A stretch of DNA of 64,000 bases. It comes from Fusobacterium naviforme (GTDB lineage Bacteria; Bacillota; Clostridia; Lachnospirales; Lachnospiraceae). A program made the translations under genes and the position numbers. Shown here piece by piece: positions 63,367 to 64,000 of this stretch (positions are counted from its first letter, which is position 1; each line of letters opens with the position of its first letter). Location: contig PYGH01000001.1 of NCBI GenBank assembly GCA_003014445.1, positions 372,001 to 436,000 on the forward strand. Direction: 5' to 3'. The notes beneath the pieces were generated by a model. It did no database searches, had not been told where the DNA came from, and saw only the letters and a list, made by a program, of their open reading frames with translations.

Positions 63367-64000
63367 ATGAGTATCGAAGCTTTATTAAAGGAATTCGCTG
63401 AAGTCTCCGCTAATCCGAAGGCTCAGCTCGAAAAATACAAGGCAGCAGGCAAAAAGGTAATCGGTGTTCTTCCGTACTATGCACCGGAGGAGCTGGTTTA
63501 TGCAGCAGGTATGGTTCCGATGGGAATCTGGGGCAGCAATACGAAGACTATCAGCCGCGCCAAGGAGTACTGCGCGACCTTCTACTGCACCATTGCTCAG
63601 CTCGCGCTGGAAATGCTGCTGGATGGCACCATGAAGGATCTGGACGGCGTTATCACCCCCACGATCTGTGACACGCTTCGCCCGATGTCTCAGAACATCC
63701 GCGTCTCGATGGGCGATAAGCTTCCGGTGATCTTCCTCGCGCATCCGCAGAACCGCTTTGCTGACTGGGGTCTGCAGTTCACGATGGATCAGTATCATGA
63801 TGTGAAGAAACAGCTGGAGAAGATCGCCTCCAAGGCGATCACTCCGGAGGATCTCCAGAGAACCATTAAGCTCTATAACCGCAGCCGCAGAGCGCGCCGC
63901 GCATTTGTGAAGCTCGCCAGCGATCACTGCGACGTGATTACACCGACCAAGAGAATGTATGTCCTGAAGTCTGCATGGTTCATGGCAAAGGACGAGTACA
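63367..64000 (+). CDS. hgdB: (R)-2-hydroxyglutaryl-CoA dehydratase subunit B, 5' part
   Basis: Begins ATG 63367, two bases after the hgdA stop, and runs off the window after about 211 codons (family about 380). MSIEALLKEFAEVSANP, GVLPYYAPEELVYAAGMVPMGIWG (in pieces) and TICDTLRPMSQNIR match HgdB, including a conserved Cys in ICDT. It forms the second cluster-bearing half of the dehydratase. Confidence 0.94.
   Translation, partial: MSIEALLKEFAEVSANPKAQLEKYKAAGKKVIGVLPYYAPEELVYAAGMVPMGIWGSNTKTISRAKEYCATFYCTIAQLALEMLLDGTMKDLDGVITPTICDTLRPMSQNIRVSMGDKLPVIFLAHPQNRFADWGLQFTMDQYHDVKKQLEKIASKAITPEDLQRTIKLYNRSRRARRAFVKLASDHCDVITPTKRMYVLKSAWFMAKDEY

Overview
The window looks like the chromosome of a strictly anaerobic, amino-acid-fermenting Firmicute, most probably a Lachnospiraceae-type Clostridium relative. 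The evidence is strong AGGAGG-type ribosome binding sites, a glycyl-radical enzyme, a flavodiiron/rubredoxin oxygen-defence operon, a GlnK/GlnL-type two-component system, and the full 2-hydroxyglutarate pathway of glutamate fermentation. By eye the GC content is in the mid-50s percent. That GC content produces many long antisense frames, which I treat as shadows. I saw no rRNA, tRNA, insertion sequence, prophage or CRISPR array.

Layout. 1-1.7 kb: 3' part of a glycyl-radical dehydratase (HypD-like), closed by a strong terminator. 1.9-11.5 kb: surface and lipoproteins (DUF3160, CapA-like phosphoesterase, zinc-ribbon/DUF2135 protein), a TetR regulator and a UvrA paralogue. 11.6-20.1 kb: a peptide-use block made of a full Opp ABC transporter, a cupin-HTH regulator, a proline iminopeptidase and an Xaa-Pro peptidase. 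20-23.5 kb: EamA exporter, Nudix hydrolase and Na/Pi symporter. 23.5-26.8 kb: gap-pgk-tpiA glycolytic cluster. 26.9-30.6 kb (minus strand): an Rrf2 regulator, an acyl-CoA dehydrogenase/EtfA/rubredoxin fusion and a flavodiiron protein, apparently one operon behind a consensus promoter that carries a perfect palindrome. 30.7-34.6 kb: a zinc ABC transporter with a His-rich repeat-bearing binding protein and a Fur-family-like operator.

34.6-64 kb is a large histidine-to-glutamate-to-crotonyl-CoA district. hutU-hutI (minus) and hutH (plus) flank a SARP/BTAD-type AAA-TPR regulator. Next come an NhaC-type antiporter, a GlnK/GlnL-like two-component system, the glutamate carrier GltS, glutamate dehydrogenase, 2-hydroxyglutarate dehydrogenase, an unusual FolD and an AraC-type regulator. 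Divergent from the last is the operon gcdD-gcdC-gcdB-gctA-gctB-gcdA-hgdC-hgdA-hgdB, which runs off the right edge. Together these genes take histidine through urocanate and imidazolonepropionate towards glutamate. They then take glutamate through 2-oxoglutarate, (R)-2-hydroxyglutarate, its CoA ester and glutaconyl-CoA to crotonyl-CoA, with a biotin-dependent Na+-pumping decarboxylase conserving energy. The formiminoglutamate-cleaving step (HutG or FTCD) is not visible here.

The most interesting signals are regulatory and architectural: (i) the Rrf2/fusion/flavodiiron operon, which reads as a self-contained acyl-CoA-to-oxygen electron chain; (ii) a near-identical 14-bp motif upstream of both hutU and hutH; (iii) a GlnL-box-like direct repeat immediately before gltS; (iv) a two-copy intergenic hairpin repeat with compensating stem changes; (v) a FolD that lacks two catalytic residues; and (vi) in-frame tandem repeats in three different proteins. 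Function calls rest on reading protein sequence by eye; no database search was run.
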